DNA from: Gammaproteobacteria bacterium
GTDB taxonomy: Bacteria; Pseudomonadota; Gammaproteobacteria; Steroidobacterales; Steroidobacteraceae
Direction: 5' to 3'
Length of the DNA stretch: 64,000 bases
Assembly: GCA_027459765.1 (NCBI GenBank)
Contig: DAIDHD010000046.1
Coordinates: forward strand, 1-64,000
Position numbers and translations under genes: made by a program. Positions within the stretch are counted from its first letter, which is position 1, and each line of letters opens with the position of its first letter. Positions 1-8,399 of this stretch are shown here, one piece after another. The notes under the pieces are model-generated. The model saw only the letters and a program-made list of their open reading frames with translations, was not told where the DNA came from and searched no databases.

Positions 1-2
1 TC

Positions 3-1160
3 TCGGCGTACCTGGTGTTCTCCGTCCCCGCGTCGCGCCTCATCGATTGGGTCGGCTACAAAAAGGCCGTCGTCGCCGCGCTGCTGACCATGACGGCGGC
101 CTGCCTGTGCTTCTATCCGGCGGCGAAGCTTCCGTCCTTCCCCGTTTTCCTCGTCGCGATCGTCGTCCTGGCCGCCGGCATCACGGCCCTCCAGGTCGCG
201 GCCAACCCCTACGTCGCCGTCCTCGGCGAGCCGCGCACGGCGTCCAGCCGCCTGAACCTCTCCCAGGCCTTCAACTCCCTGGGCACGGCAATCTTTCCCT
301 GGATCGGAGCGCATCTCATCTTGAGCGGGGCCGCTTCCTCCAACGCAAGCGCGGCCGCGCCGGGGGATTCCGTGGTCAAGCTCTACGTCTACTTCTTCGG
401 AGCCCTCTTGATCGCTCTGGCCGGCGCCGTCGCGCTCTTCGACCTGCCCGAGGTCGAGTCCGCCGAGCATCCTCTGGGAGAACGCGTCGCGGACTCGGTC
501 TGGAAGCACCCAAATCTCGTCTTCGGAGCGATCGGCATCTTCGTCTACGTGGGCGCCGAGGTCGCCATCGGCAGCTCCATCTCCAACTACCTGGCCCTGG
601 ACCAGATCGGGCATCTGGTCTCGTCGGCCGCCGTGCCCGATCCCGCCGAGCGTTATCGTCTGGCGCTGGCGGCGGCGGCCCGCTACATCTCGCTCTACTG
701 GCTGGGCGCGATGATCGGCCGCTTCGCCGGCTCGGCGCTGCTCCAGAAGATCAGGCCCGGGAAGCTGCTGGCGCTCTTCGCCGCGGCGGCCGGCCTGCTC
801 GTCGTCGCCTCCGTCCTCGGTCACGGACGCGCCGCCATGTACTCGATCCTCGCCGTGGGCCTGTTCAACTCGATCATGTTCCCCTGCATCTTCACGATGG
901 GCGTCGCCGAGCTCGGCCCTTTGACGGGAGACGCGTCGGGGATCCTGAACATGGCCATAGTGGGCGGCGCCGTCATCCCTTGGATCGTCGGCCGGACCGC
1001 GGACGCCCTCAATCGCGCGTATTTCCCCGCGCTGAGCCAGGGGCGGGCCAGCTGGGGCCAGGGCATCCACTACGCCTTGATCCTGCCGGCATTCTGCTAC
1101 GCCTATATCCTGTTCTTCGCGCTGAGCGGCTCGAAGACCAAAAGAGAGCGCGCCGTCTAG
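3..1160 (+). CDS. FucP-family MFS sugar transporter, 5' end missing
   Basis: The reading frame is already open at base 3, so the first transmembrane segments lie outside the window; 385 codons remain. The stretch near residues 65-90 with NPYVAVLG followed by ASSRLNLSQAFNSLG is the signature of the fucose/glucose-galactose:H+ symporter family. Many hydrophobic helices follow, typical of a 12-helix inner-membrane MFS protein. The family imports hexoses with protons; the exact substrate cannot be read here. The gene converges on the histidine kinase and their stop codons overlap by four bases (1157-1160). Confidence 0.85.
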   Translation, partial: SAYLVFSVPASRLIDWVGYKKAVVAALLTMTAACLCFYPAAKLPSFPVFLVAIVVLAAGITALQVAANPYVAVLGEPRTASSRLNLSQAFNSLGTAIFPWIGAHLILSGAASSNASAAAPGDSVVKLYVYFFGALLIALAGAVALFDLPEVESAEHPLGERVADSVWKHPNLVFGAIGIFVYVGAEVAIGSSISNYLALDQIGHLVSSAAVPDPAERYRLALAAAARYISLYWLGAMIGRFAGSALLQKIRPGKLLALFAAAAGLLVVASVLGHGRAAMYSILAVGLFNSIMFPCIFTMGVAELGPLTGDASGILNMAIVGGAVIPWIVGRTADALNRAYFPALSQGRASWGQGIHYALILPAFCYAYILFFALSGSKTKRERAV

Positions 1161-2680
1161 GACGCGCGGGCCAGCGGCAGGGTGAAGTGGAAGGCCGCGC
1201 CGCGGCCTTCCTGGCTCTCGGCCCAGATCTTTCCGCCCTGGGCCTCGACGATCTGCTTGACGATGAAAAGCCCCAAGCCCGTTCCCTTGACGTGGCGGTG
1301 GGAGGCGACCCGATGGTAGCGGTCGAAGATGCGCTCAAGCTCCGCCGCCGGCACGCCGATGCCGGAGTCCCGGATCGAGACGACGGCTCGGCGCTCATCG
1401 CGGCGGGTCTCGATGACGATGCGGCCTTGCTGGGGCGTGAACTTGACGGCGTTGTCGATGAGGTTCTGGAAGACCTGCGAGAGCTGGCCGCCGTCGGCCA
1501 GGATCGTCAGCGCCTCGAGCTTGAGGATCAAGTCGAGCTGGCGCCGCTTAAGCAGCGGCTCCAGACCGGCCGCGTAGTCGGTGATGAAGGCGCCAAGGCC
1601 GATAACCTCGGGCTCGCTGGCGCGGCGGCCGCATTCGAGGACGGAGAGGGTCAGCATGTTGTCCACGAGCTTGGCGAGCTTGTCGGCGTGGCGCTCGATG
1701 GTACGCACGAAGGAGAGGCGGTGGCGGGGGTCCTCCAGCGCGCCGCTGCGCAGGGTCTCGGCGAAGCCCTTGATCGCGGCGATGGGCGTGCGCAGATCGT
1801 GGGAGAGCACGGCGACGAGGTCGCGCTGGACCTGCTCGCGCTCGCGCAGCACCCTCGCCTCCTCGGCCTGCTTGCGGTCGGAAATGTCGCGATAAGTGCC
1901 GCAGTAGCCGACCACCCGGCCGTCCTCCTCTTGGATGATCGATCCGGAAAGGTGGACGTGCACGAGCCGGCCGTCCTTGCGCTTCCTCACGGTCTCGATG
2001 AAGCAGCTCTGTCCCCGCAGCAAAGCCTCGACCCCTTGCTCGAGCTCGGCGCGCCTGTCCCCGGGGTGCAGGATGGACAGGTGCCGGCCGACGGCCTCCT
2101 CGGCCGTGTAGCCGAAAAGCCGTTCCGCGCCCTTGTTCCACTCCTGGATGATCAATTCCGGAGAGACCAGCAGGATGCCGTCGTTGGAAGTCTCGACGAT
2201 GGCGGCCAGCCTCTTGAGCGACCGCTCCGCGGCGCGCCCCTCCGTCACGTCGCGCGCCATGCCGACGACGCGATAGACGCGTCCCTGCGCGTCGCGGATG
2301 GGAAAAGCCCGGTCGTGGACCCAGCGCACGCAGCCGTCCGGACGGACGATGCGGTAGACGATGTCGTAGGTCCCCGTCTTCTGGCGGGTCAAGGCGGCCT
2401 CCCAGACGCGGGCGCGGTCCTCCTCGTGGATGGCCTCGACCCAGGACTTGGGCCGATCGTAGAGGCTTTGGCGGCTGAGGCCCCAGACTTTCTCGTAGGA
2501 GGGGCTGATGTAGACCATGCGGTCCTTGGCCGTATCCGTCATCCAGATGACGTCGTCGACGTTCTCGGCGATCTGGCGGAAAAGATGCTCCTGCTCCCGG
2601 GTTTGAAAAAGCGGGACCGCCGGCTGGCGGCCCCAAAGAGGCGTAAAGAAAGCCCTGACGGCGTCGACGATCGGATGCAT
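1157..2680 (-). CDS. PAS-PAS sensor histidine kinase
   Basis: The 507-residue protein has two PAS/PAC sensor modules (about residues 35-150 and 155-270), then a HisKA domain with the phospho-acceptor motif SHDLRTP (His about 294), and a HATPase_c domain with an N box (NLIDNAVKF) and G boxes (DSGIGV, GTGLGLFI). No transmembrane helix is evident, so it should be a cytoplasmic kinase sensing an internal signal through PAS. No response regulator lies beside it, so its partner is unknown. A good promoter lies upstream (2700-2728). It is the convergent neighbour of the FucP-like transporter. Confidence 0.9.
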   Translation of the reverse strand: MHPIVDAVRAFFTPLWGRQPAVPLFQTREQEHLFRQIAENVDDVIWMTDTAKDRMVYISPSYEKVWGLSRQSLYDRPKSWVEAIHEEDRARVWEAALTRQKTGTYDIVYRIVRPDGCVRWVHDRAFPIRDAQGRVYRVVGMARDVTEGRAAERSLKRLAAIVETSNDGILLVSPELIIQEWNKGAERLFGYTAEEAVGRHLSILHPGDRRAELEQGVEALLRGQSCFIETVRKRKDGRLVHVHLSGSIIQEEDGRVVGYCGTYRDISDRKQAEEARVLREREQVQRDLVAVLSHDLRTPIAAIKGFAETLRSGALEDPRHRLSFVRTIERHADKLAKLVDNMLTLSVLECGRRASEPEVIGLGAFITDYAAGLEPLLKRRQLDLILKLEALTILADGGQLSQVFQNLIDNAVKFTPQQGRIVIETRRDERRAVVSIRDSGIGVPAAELERIFDRYHRVASHRHVKGTGLGLFIVKQIVEAQGGKIWAESQEGRGAAFHFTLPLARAS

Positions 2681-2699
2681 GGATTATGACGAAGGGCAC

Positions 2700-2728
2700 A
2701 GTTTAGCATAGGGCTTTCCCCTATTCAA
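2700..2728 (-). promoter_or_regulatory. Sigma70-type promoter of the PAS kinase gene
   Basis: On the minus strand TTGAAT is followed after 17 bases by TAAACT, ending 19 bases before the kinase start codon. No clear Shine-Dalgarno sequence is present in the short leader. Confidence 0.55.
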
Positions 2729-2753
2729 GGACTTGGGGTCGTCCAGTAGAGCG

Positions 2754-2945
2754 CTACGGGTGATGGTGATGATGCATCAACCGATGCTCGACGGCCAGCC
2801 CGACGATGAGCGAAAGCACGAAAAGCGCCACGAAGATGTAGAACAGGACCTTCGCGATCGCCGTCGCCGCGCCCGCCACGCCGCCCAAGCCGAAGATGCC
2901 CGCGATGATGGCCACGATGAAGAACAACAGAGCCCATCTCAGCAT
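2754..2945 (-). CDS. DUF1328-type small membrane protein
   Basis: A 63-residue protein made of two hydrophobic helices (about residues 3-23 and 33-53), with the glycine-rich core [12 protein letters not shown] typical of the DUF1328/YtjA family of small inner-membrane proteins. These are often stress-induced, and no biochemical function is established. An AGGAGG ribosome binding site lies five bases before the ATG. Unusually, the tail ends in a run of five histidines plus proline, which could bind metal or be neutral drift. Confidence 0.75.
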   Translation of the reverse strand: MLRWALLFFIVAIIAGIFGLGGVAGAATAIAKVLFYIFVALFVLSLIVGLAVEHRLMHHHHHP

Positions 2946-3003
2946 AAAGTCCTCCTGCTTCCACTATACGGCCTTGAACCCGGCGGGCCCCATGGCGAAG
3001 GCG

Positions 3004-4008
3004 TCACGCTTTGGCGACGACGCCGTAGCCGCGCTCGTTGGCGTAGACGTCGGCGAACTCCGCGCCGACGTACACGATCTGGGCGCAGTAGTAGGCCCAG
3101 AGAAGCAGCGCGAGGATCGAGCCCGCGGCGCCATAGGCCGAAGCGCCGCCGCTCTTGCCGAGATAGATGCCCAGGATGAGATTGCCGATCTCGAAAAGTG
3201 CCGCCGTGACGAGGCCGCCGACCAGGGCGTCTTTCCAGCGCATGATCGCGCGGGGCAGCACGCGGTAGATGAACGCGAACATGAAGGACAGGAAGCAGAA
3301 AGTCACGACGATCGTGACCGCGTGCATGGCCGTCTCCGACATCCCCGATCGCGGCAGATATTTCCCCGCCAGGGCGATCCCCGTGCTCAAGAACAGCGAC
3401 AGCATCAGCAGGAACCCCGTCGCGAGGACAAATGCCAGCGAGGTCAATTGGCCCGAGATCGTGCCCTTCCAGCCGATCTTCGACGCCGGAAGGCCGAAGA
3501 TGAAGTCCAGGGAGGTCTGCAGTTCGCTGACCACGTAGGACGCGCCGTAGAGGAGCGTGGCGAAGCCGATCGCCCCCGTCGCCGTCCCCGCCGCCGCGCT
3601 GCGGGCGCTGGCCAGAACGGCCTGCAAGGCCCGCGCCTTCTGCGGGCCGAGAAAGCCGCGCAGCTGCTCGAAAACGATGCCCCGGGCCGCTTCGGGGCCG
3701 AAGAGCAGGCCGAGGACGGAGACGGCGATCAGGGCCAGCGGAGCCATCGAGACGAGCGTGTAGAAGGCCAGCGAGGCGCCCATCCGCGTCACCTGATCGG
3801 ACGCGGCCTTGGAAACGGTCATCTTGAGCAGGCCGCACCAGCCGGCCCGGGGCTCTCCGCTCACGAGCGCGGCCGTCTGCCGCCGCGCCCGCGACGCCGC
3901 CCACAGCCAGGCGGCCGCGCCGGCCCAAAACAGGATCCGAGCGGAGGCCTCGGATAGAGGACGCGCGCGCAAGCTCAGCGCGCGGCGGCCGGCCTCACAG
4001 GCTCTCAT
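3004..4008 (-). CDS. YihY/BrkB family inner-membrane protein
   Basis: The protein has the YihY family core: a segment like RMGASLAFYTLVSMAPLAL leading into the first core helix, then about five more helices and a polar, poorly conserved tail. The family was once called ribonuclease BN by mistake; its role is unknown, and envelope or transport functions have been proposed. The frame is open upstream to 4128. I chose the ATG at 4008 because GAGG sits five bases before it and it overlaps the upstream gene by only 14 bases; 4050 is a fair alternative. An additional N-terminal hydrophobic segment precedes the core. Confidence 0.8.
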   Translation of the reverse strand: MRACEAGRRALSLRARPLSEASARILFWAGAAAWLWAASRARRQTAALVSGEPRAGWCGLLKMTVSKAASDQVTRMGASLAFYTLVSMAPLALIAVSVLGLLFGPEAARGIVFEQLRGFLGPQKARALQAVLASARSAAAGTATGAIGFATLLYGASYVVSELQTSLDFIFGLPASKIGWKGTISGQLTSLAFVLATGFLLMLSLFLSTGIALAGKYLPRSGMSETAMHAVTIVVTFCFLSFMFAFIYRVLPRAIMRWKDALVGGLVTAALFEIGNLILGIYLGKSGGASAYGAAGSILALLLWAYYCAQIVYVGAEFADVYANERGYGVVAKA

Positions 4009-4291
4009 CGCCGCCTCGTGGGCTTCCGATTCGCGCCATGGCGAGCTCATACGCCTTGCGCCCGGCGCGGGTCGCCGCGCCGGAAGCCCTGGCGAGCTTG
4101 ACTCGGAAAGGCAGCCAGCCGAGGACACGGGAAACGAGGCTCGGACCCTCCCGGGCCTTCTGCCGCGCGGCCTGGAGGGCCAGAGCGCGCAGGCGCAAGG
4201 CCTCCGGCGAGACGGCCACTCCCACCGCCAGGCCGATGAGAAAGCCGGCGCCCACGTACCACCAAGCCGACACGGCTTCTTCGCCCTCCAT
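3995..4291 (-). CDS. Small single-span membrane protein upstream of yihY-like gene
   Basis: A 98-residue protein with one N-terminal hydrophobic helix (about residues 9-29: WWYVGAGFLIGLAVGVAV) followed by a strongly basic, alanine-rich cytoplasmic tail. A GGGAGG sequence five bases before the ATG supports this start; the much longer open frame upstream has no support. It overlaps the start of the YihY-like gene, so the two are probably translated together. The general shape resembles YtxH-type envelope-stress proteins, but I do not recognise a specific family. Confidence 0.65.
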   Translation of the reverse strand: MEGEEAVSAWWYVGAGFLIGLAVGVAVSPEALRLRALALQAARQKAREGPSLVSRVLGWLPFRVKLARASGAATRAGRKAYELAMARIGSPRGGDESL

Positions 4292-4480
4292 GAGGCCCTC
4301 CCAATCCAGTATATCGGAGGGCCCGTCGGCCGCCGCGCGACGGCGCGGTGACGGCTTTGTGCAAGATGGGCCGCGCGCGGCCGCGCGCGCCAGTCCGCGT
4401 CGACCGCTGCGATCGCGCCGCCGCGCGCTCGCAGCCAGGATCGTTACCCGGATCAAATTCAGACCACACCCCCCGCCTGC

Positions 4481-4486
4481 TAGAAT
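4481..4486 (+). promoter_or_regulatory. -10 element (TAGAAT) of glycosyltransferase gene
   Basis: TAGAAT lies nine bases before the ATG at 4496, with TTCAGA 17 bases further up. No Shine-Dalgarno sequence fits, so the mRNA would have almost no leader. The rest of the 204-base divergent gap is GC-rich with runs of alternating CG and no other feature. Confidence 0.5.
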
Positions 4487-4495
4487 CGAGGACGC

Positions 4496-5290
4496 ATGGA
4501 CTTGGCCGATCGCGTCACCGTCGTCATCGCCACGCGCCGCGACGCGCCGCCGGAGCGCTCCCTGCTCCACGCGCGGGCCCTCGTGGAAAAGCCGCGAGTG
4601 GCTCTCGCGCGCGCCGACTCCCTGGCGGCCGCCCGCAACGCGGGCGCGCGAGAAGCGCGCACCCCTTACGTCGCCTTTTGCGACGACGACTCCTGGTGGG
4701 CGGCGGGGGCGCTGCCTCGCGCCGCCGAGCTCCTGGACGACTACCCGCGCCTGGCTCTCGTCGCGGCCTGCGTCTTGGTCGGCGCGGAGCATCGCGAGGA
4801 GCCCGCGTGCCGGGAGCTCGGCCAAAGCCCGCTGGCGCCCTTCGAGCATCCCGGGCGTCCGGTCGTCAGCTTCCTCGCGGGCGCGGTCCTGATGAGGCGC
4901 AGTTCCTTCCTCCAGGTCGGAGGCTTCCAGGAGCGCCTTTGCCCCGGCGGAGAGGAAGCCCTGCTCGCCCTCGACCTCCTTTCGGCGGGCTGGAGGATGT
5001 GCTACGTGCCGGACATCCAGGTCCACCGCCATCCCGAGCAGCCGGCCGACGCCGGCGAAGGCCGCCGGCGCTTGGCGCGCGCCTTGCGGCTGGCCTGGCT
5101 GCGCCGCCCGGCGTCCAGCGCTCTGGCGCGAACCTTCTTGGCTCTGCGCCTGAGCGTGCGAGAGCCCGGGCTCGCCGGCGCCGTCCTCGAAGCCTTGGGC
5201 GCGCTGCCCTGGATCGTACGCGAGCGCAAGGTCGTGCCCCGGAGCGTCGAGGATGCGCTGCGCCAAGTGGAGCGCTCCCGCGGCCGGTAA
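4496..5290 (+). CDS. Family 2-like glycosyltransferase
   Basis: A 264-residue protein with a GT-A fold pattern: an N-terminal VTVVIATRR strand, then ARNAGAREA leading to FCDDDSWW, where the DDD would bind the metal and nucleotide sugar, and a later segment VLMRRSSFLQVGGFQE typical of GT2 enzymes. It lacks membrane helices. The donor and acceptor are unknown; cell-surface glycan synthesis is likely from the family. It begins a rightward run that continues with amino-sugar kinase and nucleotidyltransferase genes. Confidence 0.8.
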   Translation: MDLADRVTVVIATRRDAPPERSLLHARALVEKPRVALARADSLAAARNAGAREARTPYVAFCDDDSWWAAGALPRAAELLDDYPRLALVAACVLVGAEHREEPACRELGQSPLAPFEHPGRPVVSFLAGAVLMRRSSFLQVGGFQERLCPGGEEALLALDLLSAGWRMCYVPDIQVHRHPEQPADAGEGRRRLARALRLAWLRRPASSALARTFLALRLSVREPGLAGAVLEALGALPWIVRERKVVPRSVEDALRQVERSRGR

Positions 5291-5292
5291 GC

Positions 5293-5298
5293 TATAAT
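5293..5298 (+). promoter_or_regulatory. -10 element (TATAAT) placing start at transcript 5' end
   Basis: A perfect TATAAT ends seven bases before the ATG at 5306. Transcription would begin at or next to the start codon, so the kinase-RapZ fusion mRNA is probably leaderless. Confidence 0.6.
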
Positions 5299-5305
5299 TC
5301 GGGGC

Positions 5306-6733
5306 ATGGAGCAGGCGCTGCGCGAGCTATTCCAAAAGACCTTCGGCGAGCCGGCCGCAACCGTCGCCAGCCTCAAGGGCGACGGCTCGGGGCGCAAGGT
5401 TCTGCGCCTCTGCGGCGCTTCGAGGCAGGCGATCGGCATCATCGGCCCAGACCCCAAGGAAAACGCGGCTTTCCTCGGCTTTTCACGCCATTTCCGCCGC
5501 TGCGGCCTGCCCGTGCCGGAGATCTACGCCGAAGACCCCCGGAGCGGAGTTTATTTAGAGGAAGATCTCGGGGACACGACTTTGTTCCAGTTCTTGTCCA
5601 AGAACCGAAGCGGGCAAAAGCCCTCCGCCGAAACGGTCGCGATCTACGAAAAGGCCGTGGCCCGGCTGCCGCAGTTCCAGATCGTCGCCGGCAGGACGCT
5701 GGATTACGGGCTCTGCCATCCCCGCCCCAGCTTCGACCGCCAGTCGATGATGTGGGATCTCAACTACTTCAAATACTACTTCCTGCGCCTGGCCGGCATT
5801 CCCTTCAGCGAGCAGGAGCTGGAGGACGACTTTTCCAAGCTCGTCGATTTTCTCCTGGAAGCGCCTCGCGACTCGTTCCTCTATCGCGACTTCCAGTCGC
5901 GCAACATCATGATCCGCGACGGCGAGCCGTGGTTCATCGACTATCAGGGAGGGCGCCGCGGCGCGCTGCAGTACGACATCGCCTCCCTGCTCGTCGACGC
6001 CAAGGCCGACCTGCCCTTTGCCCTGCGCCGCCGGCTGCTCGAGCGCTACCTCGACGCCGCCCAGGAACTGGCGCCTCTCGACCGCGAGGGCTTCCTCAAG
6101 CGCTACCCGGGCTTTGCGTACGTGCGCATCATGCAGGCCATGGGCGCCTACGGCCTGCGCGGCTTCTACGAGCGCAAGGCTCACTTTCTGCAAAGCATTC
6201 CCTATGCCATCCGAAACCTCGAGCATCTCCAGCGTGCCTCGCCGCTGCCGATCTCGGTGCCCGCTCTCGATGGGGTGTTCCGGCGGCTCGTCGCGTCTTC
6301 GGCCCTGCGCCAGTTCGGCGAGGCGTCGCTGGGGTTGACGGTGCGCGTCCAGAGCTTCTCGTTTAGAGAGGGCCTGCCGGTCGACGACAAGGGACACGGA
6401 GGCGGCTTCGTTTTCGACTGCCGGGCCCTGCCCAACCCCGGGAGATACCCGCGCTACGCCAAGTCCACGGGCCGCGACCCCGACACGGTCGAATTTTTGG
6501 AAAAGGAAGAGTCCGTCCAAAGGTTCCTGCGCCACGCCTGTGATATCGTCGACCAGTCCGTCGAGAATTATCAGAGCCGCAACTTCACTTCGCTGACCGT
6601 CTCCTTCGGTTGCACCGGAGGCCAGCACCGTTCCGTCTTCTGCGCCGAACGCCTCGCCGCGCACCTCAAGCAGCGCTACCAGGTCAACGTGGAAGTGCGC
6701 CACCGCGGCCTCGAAGCGGCGCTCGCGCGATGA
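5306..6733 (+). CDS. AmgK-like sugar kinase fused to RapZ C-terminal domain
   Basis: This 475-residue protein joins two domains. Residues 1 to about 320 are an aminoglycoside-phosphotransferase fold kinase with the catalytic loop YRDFQSRNIM and the metal-binding IDYQGG, as in N-acetylmuramate/N-acetylglucosamine kinase AmgK. Residues about 345-475 match the C-terminal domain of RapZ, with FSFREGLP, LPNPGRY and the conserved GCTGGQHRSV. RapZ senses glucosamine-6-phosphate in enterobacteria, so the fusion suggests an amino-sugar kinase with built-in sensing. The ATGA overlap with the following nucleotidyltransferase supports a coupled kinase/uridylyltransferase pair like AmgK-MurU. Substrate preference is inferred. 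Confidence 0.85.
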   Translation: MEQALRELFQKTFGEPAATVASLKGDGSGRKVLRLCGASRQAIGIIGPDPKENAAFLGFSRHFRRCGLPVPEIYAEDPRSGVYLEEDLGDTTLFQFLSKNRSGQKPSAETVAIYEKAVARLPQFQIVAGRTLDYGLCHPRPSFDRQSMMWDLNYFKYYFLRLAGIPFSEQELEDDFSKLVDFLLEAPRDSFLYRDFQSRNIMIRDGEPWFIDYQGGRRGALQYDIASLLVDAKADLPFALRRRLLERYLDAAQELAPLDREGFLKRYPGFAYVRIMQAMGAYGLRGFYERKAHFLQSIPYAIRNLEHLQRASPLPISVPALDGVFRRLVASSALRQFGEASLGLTVRVQSFSFREGLPVDDKGHGGGFVFDCRALPNPGRYPRYAKSTGRDPDTVEFLEKEESVQRFLRHACDIVDQSVENYQSRNFTSLTVSFGCTGGQHRSVFCAERLAAHLKQRYQVNVEVRHRGLEAALAR

Positions 6734-7428
6734 AGGCCATGGTGTTCGCCGCCGGCGTCGGCAGCCGGCTGCGTCCCTTGACCGACGCATTGCCCAAGGC
6801 CCTCGTCGAAGTCGGCGGCCGCACGATGCTCGAGCGAGTCCTGCTGCGCTTGAAGGAGGCCGGGGTGACGGGCGTCGTGATCAACACCTTCCACCTGCCC
6901 GCCCCGATCCGCGAGCTCCTGCGGCGGCGGGATAATTTCGGGCTCGACGTCCGCTTCTCCGAAGAGCGGGTTCTGCTCGAGACCGGAGGCGGGCTCAAGA
7001 AGGCCGCCGCGTTTTTCGACGACGGCCGCCCGTTCTTCGTCCACAACGTCGACGTCCTGAGCGAGATCGACCTGGCGGCGCTCTACCGCGCTCACGAGGC
7101 CTCCGGGGCGCTGGCCACGCTCGCCGTCCATGATCGTCCGTCTTCGCGCAAGCTGCGCTTCGATTCCCGCGGCCGGCTGCTCGGCCGCGGCGCGGGCGAC
7201 GGAGCCCTGGCGTTCGCCGGCATCCATGTGATCTCCCCCGGGCTCTTTGCCCTGCTCACCGAGACCGGAGCCTTTTCGATCACCGACGCCTACGTGCGGC
7301 TGGCCGCCGAAGGCCAGGACATCCGCGCCTGCCGCGTCGACGGCGCCTACTGGGCCGACATCGGCAGCGCGGAAAAGCTCGAAGCGGCCCGCCGCCGCTT
7401 CGCCGATGGAATTAGGCCGAAAAAATAG
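6730..7428 (+). CDS. MurU-like sugar-1-phosphate nucleotidyltransferase
   Basis: A 232-residue NTP-transferase. The nucleotide-binding signature AAGVGSRLRPLTDALPKAL lies at the N terminus, followed by ETGGGLKKA and the metal-site aspartate in HNVDVLSEID. Its length and order match N-acetylmuramate-1-phosphate uridylyltransferase MurU and related mannose-1-phosphate guanylyltransferases. The start ATG overlaps the kinase stop (ATGA), so the pair is co-translated. With AmgK upstream this would turn recycled MurNAc into UDP-MurNAc, bypassing de novo synthesis. The nucleotide and sugar are inferred from context. Confidence 0.8.
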   Translation: MKAMVFAAGVGSRLRPLTDALPKALVEVGGRTMLERVLLRLKEAGVTGVVINTFHLPAPIRELLRRRDNFGLDVRFSEERVLLETGGGLKKAAAFFDDGRPFFVHNVDVLSEIDLAALYRAHEASGALATLAVHDRPSSRKLRFDSRGRLLGRGAGDGALAFAGIHVISPGLFALLTETGAFSITDAYVRLAAEGQDIRACRVDGAYWADIGSAEKLEAARRRFADGIRPKK

Positions 7429-7445
7429 GGCGGTTAAATTGGTTG

Positions 7446-7460
7446 AAGCCAGGCACCGCC
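7446..7460. repeat. Short repeat AAGCCAGGCACCGCC, copy 1
   Basis: The same 15 bases occur at 25930-25944, and a close version lies on the other strand at 29686-29697. All three are at gene ends or starts in the left segment. This copy is in the 59-base gap before the MltB gene. Confidence 0.6.
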
Positions 7461-7475
7461 AGGCGCTGATTGTTG

Positions 7476-7481
7476 TATGAT
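7476..7481 (+). promoter_or_regulatory. -10 element (TATGAT) six bases before mltB-like start
   Basis: TATGAT ends six bases before the ATG at 7488 and no ribosome binding site is present, the geometry of a leaderless mRNA. Confidence 0.55.
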
Positions 7482-7487
7482 CGGCGC

Positions 7488-8399
7488 ATGAAACGAGTCC
7501 TGATCGCCGCCGGATCGCTTCTCGCCGCTCTTCCGCTGGCCGCGCAGCCCCTGGCCTCCGACGCGCAGTTCTTCTCCGCGCTCGGAGCCGGCCGCGCGGC
7601 GATCCTCTCTCGACAGCCCGGCCTGCTGCCGGCCGTCCCGAAGGCGGCCGGCGTCCCGGTCGATCCGGTCGAAGAGGCCGTTTCGCGCCTGCTCGCGGGG
7701 TCGGGCGTGCCGCAAGCCTACGTCGACGCCGCCTTCGCCGATCCGCGCAAGCACGCCGATCCCCGCGTGCCGCCGCAGATCAGCAAGCCCGGCGAGGCTC
7801 TGCCTTACCCCGAGTACCGGAAGATCTTCCTCAATCCGCGCCACATCGACGGCGGAGTCGCCTTTTACCGGGCGCACCAGGCGCTGCTCGAGCAAGTGTC
7901 CGCTCGCTTCGGCGTCGACCCGCTGTTGTTGACATCGCTGGTAGGCGTCGAGACCCTCTACGGCAATTTCACCGGCCGCTTCGTCGTCTTCAACGCTTTC
8001 TACACGATCGCCGTGAACTTCCCGGGCAAGGCGGCCTGGGCGGAGAACGAACTCTCGGAGCTGCTCAAGCTCTGCTACGGGCAGAACCTCGACGTCTTCT
8101 CGCTCAAGGGCTCCTACGCCGGCGCCTTCGGCTACGGACAGTTCCTGCCCTCGACCTTCAACCATTACGCCGTCGACTTCGACGGCGACGGACGCAAGAG
8201 TTGGGACGCGTGGCCGGACTCCCTGGCCACGACGGCCAATTACCTGGCGGCCAGCGGCTACGAGCCGGGAACGGCCGACTTCTCGCTGCACTCGCGCGAC
8301 TGGTGGGCAATCTACGCCTACAACCACAGCGACGACTATGTCCACGCGCTCATCGACCTGCGCGCGGCTATAAAGGCCGAGCTCGCGAAAAAGCCGTAG
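7488..8399 (+). CDS. MltB-type lytic murein transglycosylase
   Basis: The 303-residue protein has a Sec signal peptide (basic start, helix LIAAGSLLAALPLA, AQP cleavage region). It then has the MltB/SltB fold with the catalytic glutamate in GVETLYGNF, the GAFGYGQFLPSTF motif and DFDGDG, the EF-hand-like loop seen in this family. It cleaves peptidoglycan strands in the periplasm to 1,6-anhydro-muropeptides, which feed the recycling genes nearby. No lipobox is present, so it is probably soluble. The start at 7488 is set by the signal peptide and by the -10 element just upstream. Confidence 0.9.
   Translation: MKRVLIAAGSLLAALPLAAQPLASDAQFFSALGAGRAAILSRQPGLLPAVPKAAGVPVDPVEEAVSRLLAGSGVPQAYVDAAFADPRKHADPRVPPQISKPGEALPYPEYRKIFLNPRHIDGGVAFYRAHQALLEQVSARFGVDPLLLTSLVGVETLYGNFTGRFVVFNAFYTIAVNFPGKAAWAENELSELLKLCYGQNLDVFSLKGSYAGAFGYGQFLPSTFNHYAVDFDGDGRKSWDAWPDSLATTANYLAASGYEPGTADFSLHSRDWWAIYAYNHSDDYVHALIDLRAAIKAELAKKP

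Noticed and set aside
47..2689. An 880-codon open frame on the plus strand
   Set aside because: It is an antisense shadow of the MFS and kinase genes; its product is arginine-rich without domains, as are the other long frames opposite real genes in this GC-rich DNA.
4340..4440. CG-rich alternating stretch that might be a repeat array
   Set aside because: There are no repeated units beyond what base composition gives.
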